Part shown: one piece after another, positions 1 to 7,266 of the stretch
Numbering within the stretch: the first letter of the stretch is position 1
Layout of the letters: every line of letters begins with the position of its first letter
From: an uncultured Petrimonas sp.
GTDB lineage: Bacteria > Bacteroidota > Bacteroidia > Bacteroidales > Dysgonomonadaceae
Assembly: GCA_934621705.1 (NCBI GenBank)
Contig: CAKTUP010000059.1
Coordinates: 1 to 11,969, forward strand
Direction of reading: 5' to 3'
Length of the DNA stretch: 11,969 nt
The notes under the pieces: model-generated
The model's database searches: none
Seen by the model: the letters and a program-made list of their open reading frames with translations, nothing else
Told to the model about the DNA's origin: nothing
Made by a program: the position numbers and the translations under genes

Positions 1-2
1 TC

Positions 3-83
3 AGCGACCTACCCAAACATTTTGACGATTATTTTGCTGACAATCAGAAGATTATGTGGTTTTATAACGAACTATTGCTATAA
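3..83 (+). CDS. C-terminal end of an unidentified protein (cut by left window edge)
   Basis: An open frame enters from the left edge and ends at a TAA at 81-83, giving 26 residues that begin SDLPKHFDDYF and end with WFYNELLL. The mix of charged and aromatic residues, with no low-complexity bias, looks like real protein. The other two forward frames either stop at once or read as hydrophobic nonsense. A strong inverted repeat follows 17 bp after the stop, as expected at a gene end. I cannot assign a family from 26 residues. It could belong with the propeller lipoprotein that follows, but nothing visible proves this. Confidence 0.6.
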   Translation, partial: SDLPKHFDDYFADNQKIMWFYNELLL

Positions 84-100
84 TGGATAGTAATTTTTAT

Positions 101-149
101 AAGACAAAGAAAGATCTAAATTTCAATATTAAGTATCTTTCTTTGTCTT
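101..149 (+). terminator. 15-bp perfect inverted repeat, probable terminator
   Basis: The arm AAGACAAAGAAAGAT (101-115) is repeated as its exact reverse complement at 135-149, separated by a 19-nt AT-rich loop. It lies between the stop codon at 83 and the next start at 196. The 3' arm is followed by TCTCTAGTTAC, so the tail is pyrimidine-rich but not a clean U-run. The stem is AT-rich and thus moderate in strength despite its length. The most likely role is termination of the upstream gene; an operator or a processed mRNA end is possible. Confidence 0.6.
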
Positions 150-195
150 TCTCTAGTTACTTCTAAAATAAATATTTAAATACAAGTGATAGAAA

Positions 196-1266
196 ATGAG
201 GAAAATAATTTATTTTATAATATTTTTTAGTTTATTCTCGTGTTGTGTGAATAAAAAAAAGAAAATAAATGAGATGTTTCAACAAAGCACCTCACTTAAT
301 CATAAAAAAATAATTGATGATAAGACTTATTTAATTGGAAGTGCAGGAAAAATGCTAATTGTTGATTCCATCTTAATTGCTCTTGATTATTCCGCTCAAC
401 CAATACTTCATCTGTTTGATATAAAAAACAATATATATATTAATGGTATGGGGGAAAAAGGACAAGGCCCAAATGAATTTTTACATCCTACATCTTTGAT
501 ACATTTTTCAACTAATTCCTTTTTAATATATGACTTATTGGATAACACACTCAAGAAAATATGGTTGGATTCATTGATGACCGGAAATGTTTTTTATGAA
601 AAAATTATGAATTTCAATTCAATTTCCAATTCATTTGTGTTTCCAACTGCATACGATAACTATATAGCTTTCGGATTATATGAGTCAAATATGTTTAAAT
701 TGATTGATCAGCATAATAACGATATAGGATATTTTGCTGATTTTCCGATTAAGAGCAAAGAAGAAAAAAAAATAGATCATAGGAATATTGCCCTGGCTTA
801 TCAAGGGACATTAAATATTAGTCCGGACAAAAAGAAAATAGTATACGTATCTTATTACGGCACTATTATCGGAATTTACGATATTCAGAGTTCATTAATT
901 AATCAAAAATTTTTACTGGTGTGTGATTATCCAATGTATACCGTACAGAATGAAGGAAGTGGCATGTCTAGTCCAATTACCAAAGAGGGCATAAGCGCCT
1001 TTAGAGATGTTTATGTGACGGACAAATATATTTATTCTTTGTATTCCGGTAACAAAATCTCAGAATTAAGAGAAAGGGCATTTGAAGCCAAAGATATATA
1101 TGTTTTTGATTGGGAGGGGAATCCTGTGACACACTATCATTTAGACGTTCCTGTTAACAATATCGCAGTCCTTCCAAATGACAGAAAAATATATGCAATA
1201 TCTAACTTGCCAGACCCTACCATGATAGAGTTTGAAATCGACTTGCAAAATGATAAATCAATATGA
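196..1266 (+). CDS. BF3164-like six-bladed beta-propeller lipoprotein
   Basis: This encodes 356 residues. The N-terminus is a lipoprotein signal: basic MRK, a hydrophobic stretch, then the lipobox LFSC with Cys16 as the lipidation site and a Lys-rich stretch behind it. Residues of about 45-350 have the spaced hydrophobic strands and repeated Asp/Asn turns of the TolB-like/BF3164 propeller family of Bacteroidetes. Typical of that family are an early hydrophobic strand with VDS and the segment GEKGQGPNEF near residues 87-96, followed by paired strand blocks such as LFDIKN, IYDLLDN and YVFDWEGN. The protein would be anchored to a membrane facing the periplasm or exterior. Its biochemical role is not established; from memory, relatives often lie beside small double-glycine-leader peptides and their exporters. 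The start at 196 is supported by the signal peptide and an A-rich leader (AGAAA). Codon use is very AT-rich, unlike the adjacent efflux operon. I see no convincing promoter boxes. Confidence 0.78.
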   Translation: MRKIIYFIIFFSLFSCCVNKKKKINEMFQQSTSLNHKKIIDDKTYLIGSAGKMLIVDSILIALDYSAQPILHLFDIKNNIYINGMGEKGQGPNEFLHPTSLIHFSTNSFLIYDLLDNTLKKIWLDSLMTGNVFYEKIMNFNSISNSFVFPTAYDNYIAFGLYESNMFKLIDQHNNDIGYFADFPIKSKEEKKIDHRNIALAYQGTLNISPDKKKIVYVSYYGTIIGIYDIQSSLINQKFLLVCDYPMYTVQNEGSGMSSPITKEGISAFRDVYVTDKYIYSLYSGNKISELRERAFEAKDIYVFDWEGNPVTHYHLDVPVNNIAVLPNDRKIYAISNLPDPTMIEFEIDLQNDKSI

Positions 1267-1349
1267 TTCCACTTGCCAGAAAGATTAATGTGTGATGTGT
1301 GTGGATTTTCCGAGAGACATAAATTTCTAACAACAACGCTATATTTTAA
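1267..1349. other. Intergenic leader of the efflux operon
   Basis: These 83 bp separate the AT-rich lipoprotein gene from the GC-richer efflux operon, and the composition change falls here or in the first codons of the adaptor gene. A box TAAATTTC at 1320-1327 resembles the Bacteroidetes -7 consensus TAnnTTTG except for its last base. No TTG-type -33 box stands at the expected distance, so a promoter is only possible. No inverted repeat suggesting an operator or terminator was found, so read-through from the lipoprotein gene cannot be excluded. Confidence 0.3.
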
Positions 1350-2438
1350 ATGAGACATTTTTATTACATTTTACTGGTTTTCTTGGGAGTTTCAAACTTA
1401 TTCACATCTTGTAAGACTAACAATAAAGAAAAACCCGACGAAACCGTCCAACAACTTCTGCCCGACGCACCCGCCGAAGTAACCGCCGTTACGCTCAAAA
1501 CAGTGGATTTCGAGCACGAACTGGTGAGTAACGGCAAAATATCGGCACGCACGGTAGCGGAACTCAAATTCCAAACCTCGGAAACCATCGCGCAGATATT
1601 CGTGAAAAACGGTTCGCGCGTATCGCAAGGGCAACGCATCGCCATACTCGATACCTATTCCATCAACAACCGGTTGGAGCAGGCAAAAGACGCGTTAGAC
1701 CGCAGTCGGTTGGAAATGCAGGACGTGCTTATCGGGCAAGGCTACAAATTAGACAGCCTCGGCGCCGTTCCGGCAGACGTGATGCAGCTTGCCCGCGTAA
1801 AAAGCGGATTCAACACCGCGCAAACGCAGTTTAATATGGCAACACACGATTTGCAACGCGCCACACTTTCCGCGCCCATCGGCGGCGTAATTGCCAACCT
1901 GTTTGCCAAACCGCACACGCTCTCGTCGCCCTCAGAAGTGTTTTGCAACATCATCGATACCCGCACCCTCGAAGTGCAGTTTACCGTGCTGGAAAACGAA
2001 CTCGGGTTTATCGACATCGGTGATAATATGAAAATCGTTCCCTTTTCGATGCCCGAATTGGAAGTAAACGGACGCGTTTCGGAAATCAACCCGTGGGTAA
2101 ACGAAAACGGAATGGTGCAGGTAAAAGCCACCGTTAATTACCACGCACGATTGGTAGAGGGAATGAACGTGCGTGTAAGCACGTTCCGTTCGGCAGGCAA
2201 ACAGTGGGTGGTTCCCAAAACCGCCGTGGTGCTTCGCACCGGAAAACAGGTGGTTTTCACCGTGGTTGACGGACGTGCCATCTGGAATTACGTACAAACC
2301 GGATTGGAAAACGCTACGGAATATACCATTACGAGCGAAACGCTGAAAGAGGGCGACCAAATTATCGTAAGCGGAAACATCAATCTGGCGCACGAATCAC
2401 CGGTGAAGGTGGCAGAAAAAGAAAATCCTGAAAACTAA
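1350..2438 (+). CDS. RND efflux periplasmic adaptor (membrane fusion protein), lipoprotein
   Basis: This 362-residue protein bridges inner-membrane RND permease and outer-membrane channel in a tripartite pump. It starts with a lipoprotein signal peptide; the lipobox is FTSC with Cys21. A beta-barrel/lipoyl strand at about residues 55-100 (VSNGKISARTVAELKFQ, then VKNGSRVSQGQRIAILD) matches the MFP first lipoyl half. A short alpha-hairpin spans about 105-168 and contains the LDSLGAVPADVMQLAR turn. The second lipoyl half carries LSAPIGGVIAN near 172-182. A beta-barrel (VQFTVLENELGFIDIGD) and a membrane-proximal domain (VVPKTAVVLRTGKQVVFTV) follow, with the closing IIVSGNINLAHESPVKV typical of HlyD/AcrA adaptors. 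It is the first gene of the operon and ends 55 bp before permease 1. No second adaptor is present, so it must serve both permeases if they act together. The N-terminal codons are still AT-rich; composition rises sharply at about codon 28. Confidence 0.93.
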   Translation: MRHFYYILLVFLGVSNLFTSCKTNNKEKPDETVQQLLPDAPAEVTAVTLKTVDFEHELVSNGKISARTVAELKFQTSETIAQIFVKNGSRVSQGQRIAILDTYSINNRLEQAKDALDRSRLEMQDVLIGQGYKLDSLGAVPADVMQLARVKSGFNTAQTQFNMATHDLQRATLSAPIGGVIANLFAKPHTLSSPSEVFCNIIDTRTLEVQFTVLENELGFIDIGDNMKIVPFSMPELEVNGRVSEINPWVNENGMVQVKATVNYHARLVEGMNVRVSTFRSAGKQWVVPKTAVVLRTGKQVVFTVVDGRAIWNYVQTGLENATEYTITSETLKEGDQIIVSGNINLAHESPVKVAEKENPEN

Positions 2439-2454
2439 TTCAATTGTCGCCATA

Positions 2455-2496
2455 CAAATCCCAAATCCGATATCCCAAATCCCAAATCCGACAATG
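2455..2496 (+). repeat. Heptanucleotide tandem repeat (CAAATCC)n abutting the permease 1 start codon
   Basis: Six heptamers run in strict 7-bp phase: CAAATCC at 2455-2461 and 2462-2468, GATATCC at 2469-2475, CAAATCC at 2476-2482 and 2483-2489, and GACAATG at 2490-2496. The last contains the ATG of permease 1. The block fills most of the 55-bp gap after the adaptor stop. No Shine-Dalgarno sequence is present, so the repeat itself forms the ribosome-entry leader. A related array stands before the second permease gene. In form it recalls the 7-bp short tandemly repeated repetitive sequences of filamentous cyanobacteria; any role in translation is inference. Confidence 0.85.
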
Positions 2497-5400
2497 ATTA
2501 AATTCCTCCTCCAACGTCCCATCGCCGTCCTTATGGTATTCTTGGCGTGCTTTATCATTGGCGTCATCACCTACAACACGCTGCCCGTGTCGTTGCTGCC
2601 CGATATCGCCATTCCCGAAATCACCGTGCAGGTAACGGGCGACAATATGTCGGCGCGCGAACTGGAAAACAGCGTGGTAAAACCCATCCGCCGCCAACTG
2701 ATGCAGACCGGCAAACTGCGCGACATCCGCAGCGAAACCCGCGACGGCTCAGCCATTGTGCGCCTCAAATTCGATTACGGAACCAATACCGACCTGGCGT
2801 TTATCGAGGTGAACGAAAAAATTGACGCCGCCATGAACAGCCTGCCGCGCGAGATGCGTCGCCCCCGCGTAATCAAAGCCAGCGCCACGGATATCCCCGT
2901 GTTTTACCTTAACCTCACCCTGAAAGACGACCAACCTTACGCCGCCACCGACGAGCAAAAGTTCCTCGACCTCTCCGACTTTGCCGACAACGTGGTGAAA
3001 CGCCGCATTGAACAACTGCCTCAGGTGGCTATGGCCGATATGACCGGACTGATGTACCGACATCTTCAAATTGTTCCCGACCTGAACACGTTAGAGTCTG
3101 CTTCAATAAGTTTAAACGATATAGAAAATGTGCTTGCAGCCAATAACATAGAACCGGGAAGTATGGTGGTGCGCGACGGCTACTACGAGTACAACATCAA
3201 GTTCTCGTCGCTGTTGCGCACCCCGGAAGATGTCCGCGAGATATACCTGCGCAAAGGGGAGCGCATTTTTCAGCTGAAAGACTTGGCAAAAATTGAGGTG
3301 GCGCGCCAACCCGAAACCGGAATGTCGCTCATCGGCGGCAAACGCGCCGTAACGCTGGGCGTCATCAAACAGGCGGACGAAACGATGAAAAGCCTCAAAA
3401 AATCGCTCGACACCACCCTTGCCGACCTGCGGCGCGCCTATCCCGACGTGGAATTCACCGTCAACCGCAACCAAACCGAACTGTTGGACTACACCATTTC
3501 CAACCTCAAAGAGAACCTTTCGCTGGGATTCCTGCTGGTTTTCGTGGTGGCGCTCCTTTTTCTGGGCGACGCCAAATCGCCCGTGGTCATCGGCGCCAGT
3601 ATGGTAACGGCGCTGGTTACCTCGTTTATCTTTTTCTACCTGTTCGGGCAGTCGCTCAACATCATCTCCCTTTCGGGAATGATTCTGGCGCTGGGAATGA
3701 TGATAGACAGCTCCATCATCGTAACCGACATCATCAGCCAATACCGGATGCAGGGCTGCTCGCTCGAAGAGTCGTGCATCAAGGGAACCAACGAGGTCAT
3801 CACGCCCATTCTCAGCTCCACGCTCACCACCATCGCCGTGTTTGTGCCGCTGGTGTTTATGAGCGGTATCGCGGGCGCCATATTCTTCGCCCAGGCGTTT
3901 GCCGTGAGCGTAGGACTGATGATATCCTACTTTACGGGAATCATCCTTCTGCCGGTACTCTACAAATTGGTGTACGGAATGAAGCTTCGGAGCAACGCCG
4001 TGAGCGAGTTTTTCGCCCGCGCGCAAAAACAGGCCGACCGCCTCGCCTATCGCTGGTACGACAAGGGAATCGCCTTTGTGTTCAGGCACAAAACCGCCAC
4101 GTTTTTGTTCACGGCGCTCTCCATACCGTTTTGCGTGCTGATGTTCCGCGTGATGCCCAAATCTTCGATGCCGCATATCGACCATACCGAAACCGTGGCG
4201 ATGGTGGAATGGAACGAAAACATCCACGTGGACGAAAACAAAAACCGCGTGTACGACCTGATGCGCTCCACGGACGAACTTACCGCCGAACACGCCGCCT
4301 ACGTGGGACACCGCCAATACCTGCTGGATAAGGAAAACGACCTTTCGCCCTCGGAATCGCGGCTCTATTTCCGAACCGAAAAAACCTCCCAGATAGACCG
4401 GCTGCAACGCCATATCGCCGATTGGATAAAAACGCGTTATCCGCGGGCGGTGGTAACCTTTTCGCCGCCCGAAAACATCTTCGAAAAGATATTCGACACC
4501 TCCGAGGCCGATGTGGTGGCGCAGCTCTATCCCGCCAACCGCGAAGAGGTTCCCGCCGCCGAAGCCATCCGCTCGATGGAACGCGACCTGCACCGGGCAA
4601 CGGGCGAGGAAGCCGAAGGCGTGCCCTTTGAGCAGCAGTTTACCGTAACCATCGACAAAGAGAAGCTCTTGCTCTACGGCGTGGACTACCGCGAGGTGTA
4701 TCGCACGCTGCGCACCGCTTTTCGCGAAAACCAAATCGCCGTGTTGCGCTCCTATCAGCAATACCTGCCCATATCGCTGGCGGGCAAACAGCAAACCGTG
4801 GAGCAGGTGCTGCGCCAAACGCTGGTGCAGGCGCGCGCCGCCGGAAACCAAAAACCGCCGACGATTCCCTTGCAGTCGCTGGTGAAGATTACCCGCGGCG
4901 AGGACATCAAAACCATTGTGGCGGGCAAAAACGGCGAGTATATCCCGATGAACTACTACAACGTGAAAAATCCCGAAACGCTTATCAAAAACGCCGAAAC
5001 CGCCGTGCGGTCTCACGGGGAGTGGGAAGCGGTGTTTTCGGGCGCGTATTTCTCCAACCAAAAGATGTTGGGCGAGTTGGTGGTCATCTTGCTGGTATCC
5101 GTCTTGTTGATGTTTTTTATTCTCTCGTCGCAATTCGAGAGTTTCCTGCAACCGCTTATCGTGTTGGTGGAAATCCCCGTCGATATCGCCTTCGCGCTAG
5201 TGTTGCTTTGGCTCACGGGCAACACGCTCAACCTGATGAGCGCCATCGGGCTGATTGTTACCGCCGGAATCATCATCAACGACAGCATCCTCAAACTCGA
5301 TATGATAAACGAACTGCGCAAACAAGGCGTTCCGCTGATGGAGGCGATTCACACGGCGGGCGTAAAACGGTTGCGCGCCATTATTATGACGTCGCTCACC

Positions 5401-5598
5401 ACCATTTTCGCGATGGTTCCGCTGCTCTTCTCGTTCGATTTGGGGTCGGAGTTGCAGAAACCGCTCGCCATTGGAATGATCGGTACAATGGTTGTCGGAA
5501 TGCTGGTGAGTTTATTTATCGTGCCGGTGGTGTATTGGGCGATTTATAGGAAGACCCCTAAATCCCCTAAAGGGGACTTAATGGATGCCGTTAATTAA
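2494..5598 (+). CDS. RND efflux permease 1 (HAE/CusA-like inner-membrane transporter)
   Basis: This 1034-residue protein has the length and duplicated plan of the AcrB/MdtB/CusA superfamily: TM1 (about 9-29), a large periplasmic porter/docking loop (30-335), TM2-TM6 (about 343-490), TM7 (535-553), a second large loop (555-858) and TM8-TM12 (862-1018). The N-terminus MIKFLLQRPIAVLM and the segment LPVSLLPDIAIPEITV are classic for the family. TM4 reads GMMIDSSIIVTDI: Asp405 matches the first relay Asp, and the second Asp of AcrB is Ser406. TM10 reads GIIINDSILK, with Asn929-Asp930 where AcrB has Lys940-Asn941. It is expected to export a substrate from periplasm or membrane using the proton gradient, working with the adaptor before it and the TolC-like channel 12 bp after it. 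The substrate is unknown. The last 15 residues, from Lys1020, are encoded by an intergenic-type repeat and are probably not a family feature. GC is high, locally near 70%. Confidence 0.95.
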   Translation: MIKFLLQRPIAVLMVFLACFIIGVITYNTLPVSLLPDIAIPEITVQVTGDNMSARELENSVVKPIRRQLMQTGKLRDIRSETRDGSAIVRLKFDYGTNTDLAFIEVNEKIDAAMNSLPREMRRPRVIKASATDIPVFYLNLTLKDDQPYAATDEQKFLDLSDFADNVVKRRIEQLPQVAMADMTGLMYRHLQIVPDLNTLESASISLNDIENVLAANNIEPGSMVVRDGYYEYNIKFSSLLRTPEDVREIYLRKGERIFQLKDLAKIEVARQPETGMSLIGGKRAVTLGVIKQADETMKSLKKSLDTTLADLRRAYPDVEFTVNRNQTELLDYTISNLKENLSLGFLLVFVVALLFLGDAKSPVVIGASMVTALVTSFIFFYLFGQSLNIISLSGMILALGMMIDSSIIVTDIISQYRMQGCSLEESCIKGTNEVITPILSSTLTTIAVFVPLVFMSGIAGAIFFAQAFAVSVGLMISYFTGIILLPVLYKLVYGMKLRSNAVSEFFARAQKQADRLAYRWYDKGIAFVFRHKTATFLFTALSIPFCVLMFRVMPKSSMPHIDHTETVAMVEWNENIHVDENKNRVYDLMRSTDELTAEHAAYVGHRQYLLDKENDLSPSESRLYFRTEKTSQIDRLQRHIADWIKTRYPRAVVTFSPPENIFEKIFDTSEADVVAQLYPANREEVPAAEAIRSMERDLHRATGEEAEGVPFEQQFTVTIDKEKLLLYGVDYREVYRTLRTAFRENQIAVLRSYQQYLPISLAGKQQTVEQVLRQTLVQARAAGNQKPPTIPLQSLVKITRGEDIKTIVAGKNGEYIPMNYYNVKNPETLIKNAETAVRSHGEWEAVFSGAYFSNQKMLGELVVILLVSVLLMFFILSSQFESFLQPLIVLVEIPVDIAFALVLLWLTGNTLNLMSAIGLIVTAGIIINDSILKLDMINELRKQGVPLMEAIHTAGVKRLRAIIMTSLTTIFAMVPLLFSFDLGSELQKPLAIGMIGTMVVGMLVSLFIVPVVYWAIYRKTPKSPKGDLMDAVN
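5551..5579 (+). repeat. CCCCTAAA direct/palindromic repeat inside the 3' end of the permease 1 gene
   Basis: CCCCTAAA occurs twice, at 5555-5562 and 5564-5571. The second copy runs into GGGG, making the palindrome CCCCTAAAGGGG at 5564-5575. An outer AAG (5551-5553) and CTT (5577-5579) can extend an alternative stem in which the first CCCC pairs with the GGGG. Read in frame it gives KTPKSPKGDL, a Lys/Pro tail right after the last membrane helix. From memory, similar sequences are common between genes in Bacteroidetes. It may fold in the mRNA and affect expression of the following gene or mRNA stability; that is inference. Confidence 0.7.
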
Positions 5599-5610
5599 AA
5601 GTAAAATGCA

Positions 5611-7155
5611 ATGACTATATTTCAAATTAAAATGAAACCGGTTCACAACAAAATTACGCTAAAGCACAATTTTGAATGGCGTATTTTCGCGTTATTCGCG
5701 TTATTTACGTTCTTCTCTTTCCCCCGGATGAACGCCCAACAAACCGAAATCACCCTCGATTTGCAGCGCACCGTGCAGTTGGCAAACGACAGCTCCCTAT
5801 CGGCGTTCCGCGCAAAAAATATGTATATGGCAAGTTATTGGGAGCATCGGGCGTTTAAGGCAAACCGCCTGCCCTCGCTCACGCTCTATATGACGCCCCT
5901 GCGCTACAACCGCGATTTCACCCGCCGCTACGATTCGGAGCAGAACATCGACGTGTATCGCCGGCAACAATCGCTCTACTCCTACGGAAACTTGGCCGCG
6001 CAACAAAACTTCGACCTCACGGGCGGAACCTTTTTCGTGGATACCGAACTGGGTTATCTCCGCAACTTCGGCGACCAGGCGCGCAGCCAGTTCAACAGCG
6101 TGCCCATCCGCATCGGTTATCGGCAGGAACTGTTGGGATACAACCGTTTTAAGTGGGAGAAGAAAATTGAGCCGTTGAAATTTGAGCGGGCGCAAAAAGA
6201 GTTGATTGCCAACCTCGAAGAGACGGCGGAAACCGCGTCGGCTTACTTTTTCGATTTGGCGATGGCGCAAGCCGAACACCAATTGGCGCAGGAAAACCGC
6301 CGCAACTCGGAACGGCTGTATCAGATTGGCGAGGAGAAACACAAAATCGCTTCCATCGGACAATCGGAACTGTTGACGTTGAAGCTCGATCGCGTAAACG
6401 CCCAAAACTCGTTGCAAAACGCCGAGTTGCGCTTAAAGCGAAGTATGTTCGCGCTGGCGGCGTACCTGAATCTCGACAAAAACACGAAAATAAAACTGCA
6501 ACTTCCCGACTACCCGAAAGAGGTATTCGTGCGGGTGGACGACGCGCTGATGTACGCCAAAGAGAACAATCCGCAGTACCTGAGTTCGAAACAGAAGATA
6601 TGGGAATCGCAGCAGACACTCGACCGCGCGCGCCGCGAATCGATGTTCAGTATGGGATTGAATGCCAGCGTGGGGTTCAACCAAATCGCCCCCACCTTTC
6701 GCGATGTGTATCGCAACCCGTTGCAGCAAGACATTGTGGCGCTCTCGCTCACCATTCCGTTGGTGGATTGGGGCGTGCGCAAAGGTCGGTACAATATGGC
6801 AAAAAACAACCTTAATATCACGCAACTCTCGGCACAGGAGAGCGAAATCCGTTTGGAAGAAGACGTGATAATGACCGTGGGCGATTTCTCGGTGCAGCAA
6901 CAGATGATTCGCAGCGCCGAAGAAGCGATGGAACTCGCCAAAGTAGCGTACGAGCAAACGCAGGAGCGGTTTATTATCGGCAAGGCGGATATCAACAGTC
7001 TCACGCTGTCCACCAACCGCCGACAGGAAGCGCAACGCAATTACATTGCCGCCCTTAAAAACTATTGGGCAAGTTATTTTAAACTGCGCAAACTGACATT
7101 GTATGATTTTGAAAAAAATCAACTCATTGAGGTGGATTTTAATGCAGTACAGTAA
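5611..7155 (+). CDS. TolC-family outer-membrane efflux channel
   Basis: This 514-residue protein is the outer-membrane and trans-periplasmic channel of the pump. The N-terminus has a long basic lead (to about residue 23), a hydrophobic core (IFALFALFTFFSF) and a likely signal-peptidase I site in MNAQQ near residue 42. The mature part is the OEP/TolC duplicated pattern. Long amphipathic helices rich in Ala, Gln, Glu and Arg (about 195-290 and 395-500) alternate with short strands, for example YLRNFGDQARSQFNSVPIRI near 146-165 and IVALSLTIPLVDWGVRKGRY, the conserved strand-plus-turn of the second repeat. The ending RRQEAQRNYIAALKNYWASY is typical of the final TolC helix. No lipobox was seen, so it is probably not lipidated, unlike the adaptor. 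The start at 5611 follows an A-rich leader 12 bp after permease 1; Met8 (5632) is an alternative that also keeps the signal peptide. Its stop overlaps an ATG in TAATG at 7153-7157. Confidence 0.93.
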   Translation: MTIFQIKMKPVHNKITLKHNFEWRIFALFALFTFFSFPRMNAQQTEITLDLQRTVQLANDSSLSAFRAKNMYMASYWEHRAFKANRLPSLTLYMTPLRYNRDFTRRYDSEQNIDVYRRQQSLYSYGNLAAQQNFDLTGGTFFVDTELGYLRNFGDQARSQFNSVPIRIGYRQELLGYNRFKWEKKIEPLKFERAQKELIANLEETAETASAYFFDLAMAQAEHQLAQENRRNSERLYQIGEEKHKIASIGQSELLTLKLDRVNAQNSLQNAELRLKRSMFALAAYLNLDKNTKIKLQLPDYPKEVFVRVDDALMYAKENNPQYLSSKQKIWESQQTLDRARRESMFSMGLNASVGFNQIAPTFRDVYRNPLQQDIVALSLTIPLVDWGVRKGRYNMAKNNLNITQLSAQESEIRLEEDVIMTVGDFSVQQQMIRSAEEAMELAKVAYEQTQERFIIGKADINSLTLSTNRRQEAQRNYIAALKNYWASYFKLRKLTLYDFEKNQLIEVDFNAVQ

Positions 7156-7156
7156 T

Positions 7157-7184
7157 GAGTTGTGAGTTTTCAGTTTTGAGTTTA
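7157..7184 (+). repeat. Heptanucleotide tandem repeat (GAGTTTT)n at the end of the TolC gene
   Basis: Four degenerate heptamers lie in exact 7-bp phase directly after the TolC stop: GAGTTGT (7157-7163), GAGTTTT (7164-7170), CAGTTTT (7171-7177) and GAGTTTA (7178-7184). The unit is unrelated by complement to the CAAATCC unit found 27 bp further on. Together the two arrays occupy most of the 107-bp gap between the TolC stop and the preferred permease 2 start. Confidence 0.7.
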
Positions 7185-7210
7185 AGGTTCATTAACCGCT
7201 GCCCGCAATT

Positions 7211-7266
7211 CAAATCCCAAATCCCAAATCCCAAATCCGCAATCGTAAATCGTAAATCGTCAATGA
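7211..7266 (+). repeat. Two-block heptanucleotide array (CAAATCC)4-(TAAATCG)n running into the permease 2 start codon
   Basis: Four perfect CAAATCC units at 7211-7238 are followed without loss of phase by GCAATCG (7239-7245), TAAATCG (7246-7252), TAAATCG (7253-7259) and TCAATGA (7260-7266). The last unit holds the ATG at 7263. The array therefore changes unit sequence but keeps the 7-bp period for 56 bp and ends on the gene, as it does before permease 1. No Shine-Dalgarno sequence is visible. Confidence 0.88.

Noticed and set aside
142..171. TTTG (142-145) with TAAAATAA (164-171) as a Bacteroidetes -33/-7 promoter for the lipoprotein gene
   Set aside because: The downstream box lacks the TTTG half of the TAnnTTTG consensus, and the TTTG lies inside the inverted repeat arm.
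2455..2489. CAAATCC repeats as a CRISPR array
   Set aside because: The units are contiguous 7-mers with no spacers and no cas genes nearby.
3112..5151. A 679-codon open frame on the minus strand
   Set aside because: It is the shadow of the GC-rich permease 1 gene. Its translation is His/Gly/Arg-rich without domain structure, while the plus strand is a full RND permease.
2494..5598. Permease 1 as a dedicated heavy-metal (CusA/CzcA) exporter because of its single TM4 Asp
   Set aside because: I could not see the methionine relay or a metal-binding adaptor; the single Asp alone does not show the substrate.
5797..6417. A 206-codon minus-strand frame, with similar long frames opposite the TolC and permease 2 genes
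   Set aside because: These are antisense shadows of well-supported genes; no signal peptide, motif or separate leader was found.
7211..7266. Heptamers as telomere-like repeats or a replicon end
   Set aside because: They are internal to an operon, few in number, and abut start codons; nothing else suggests a linear replicon end.
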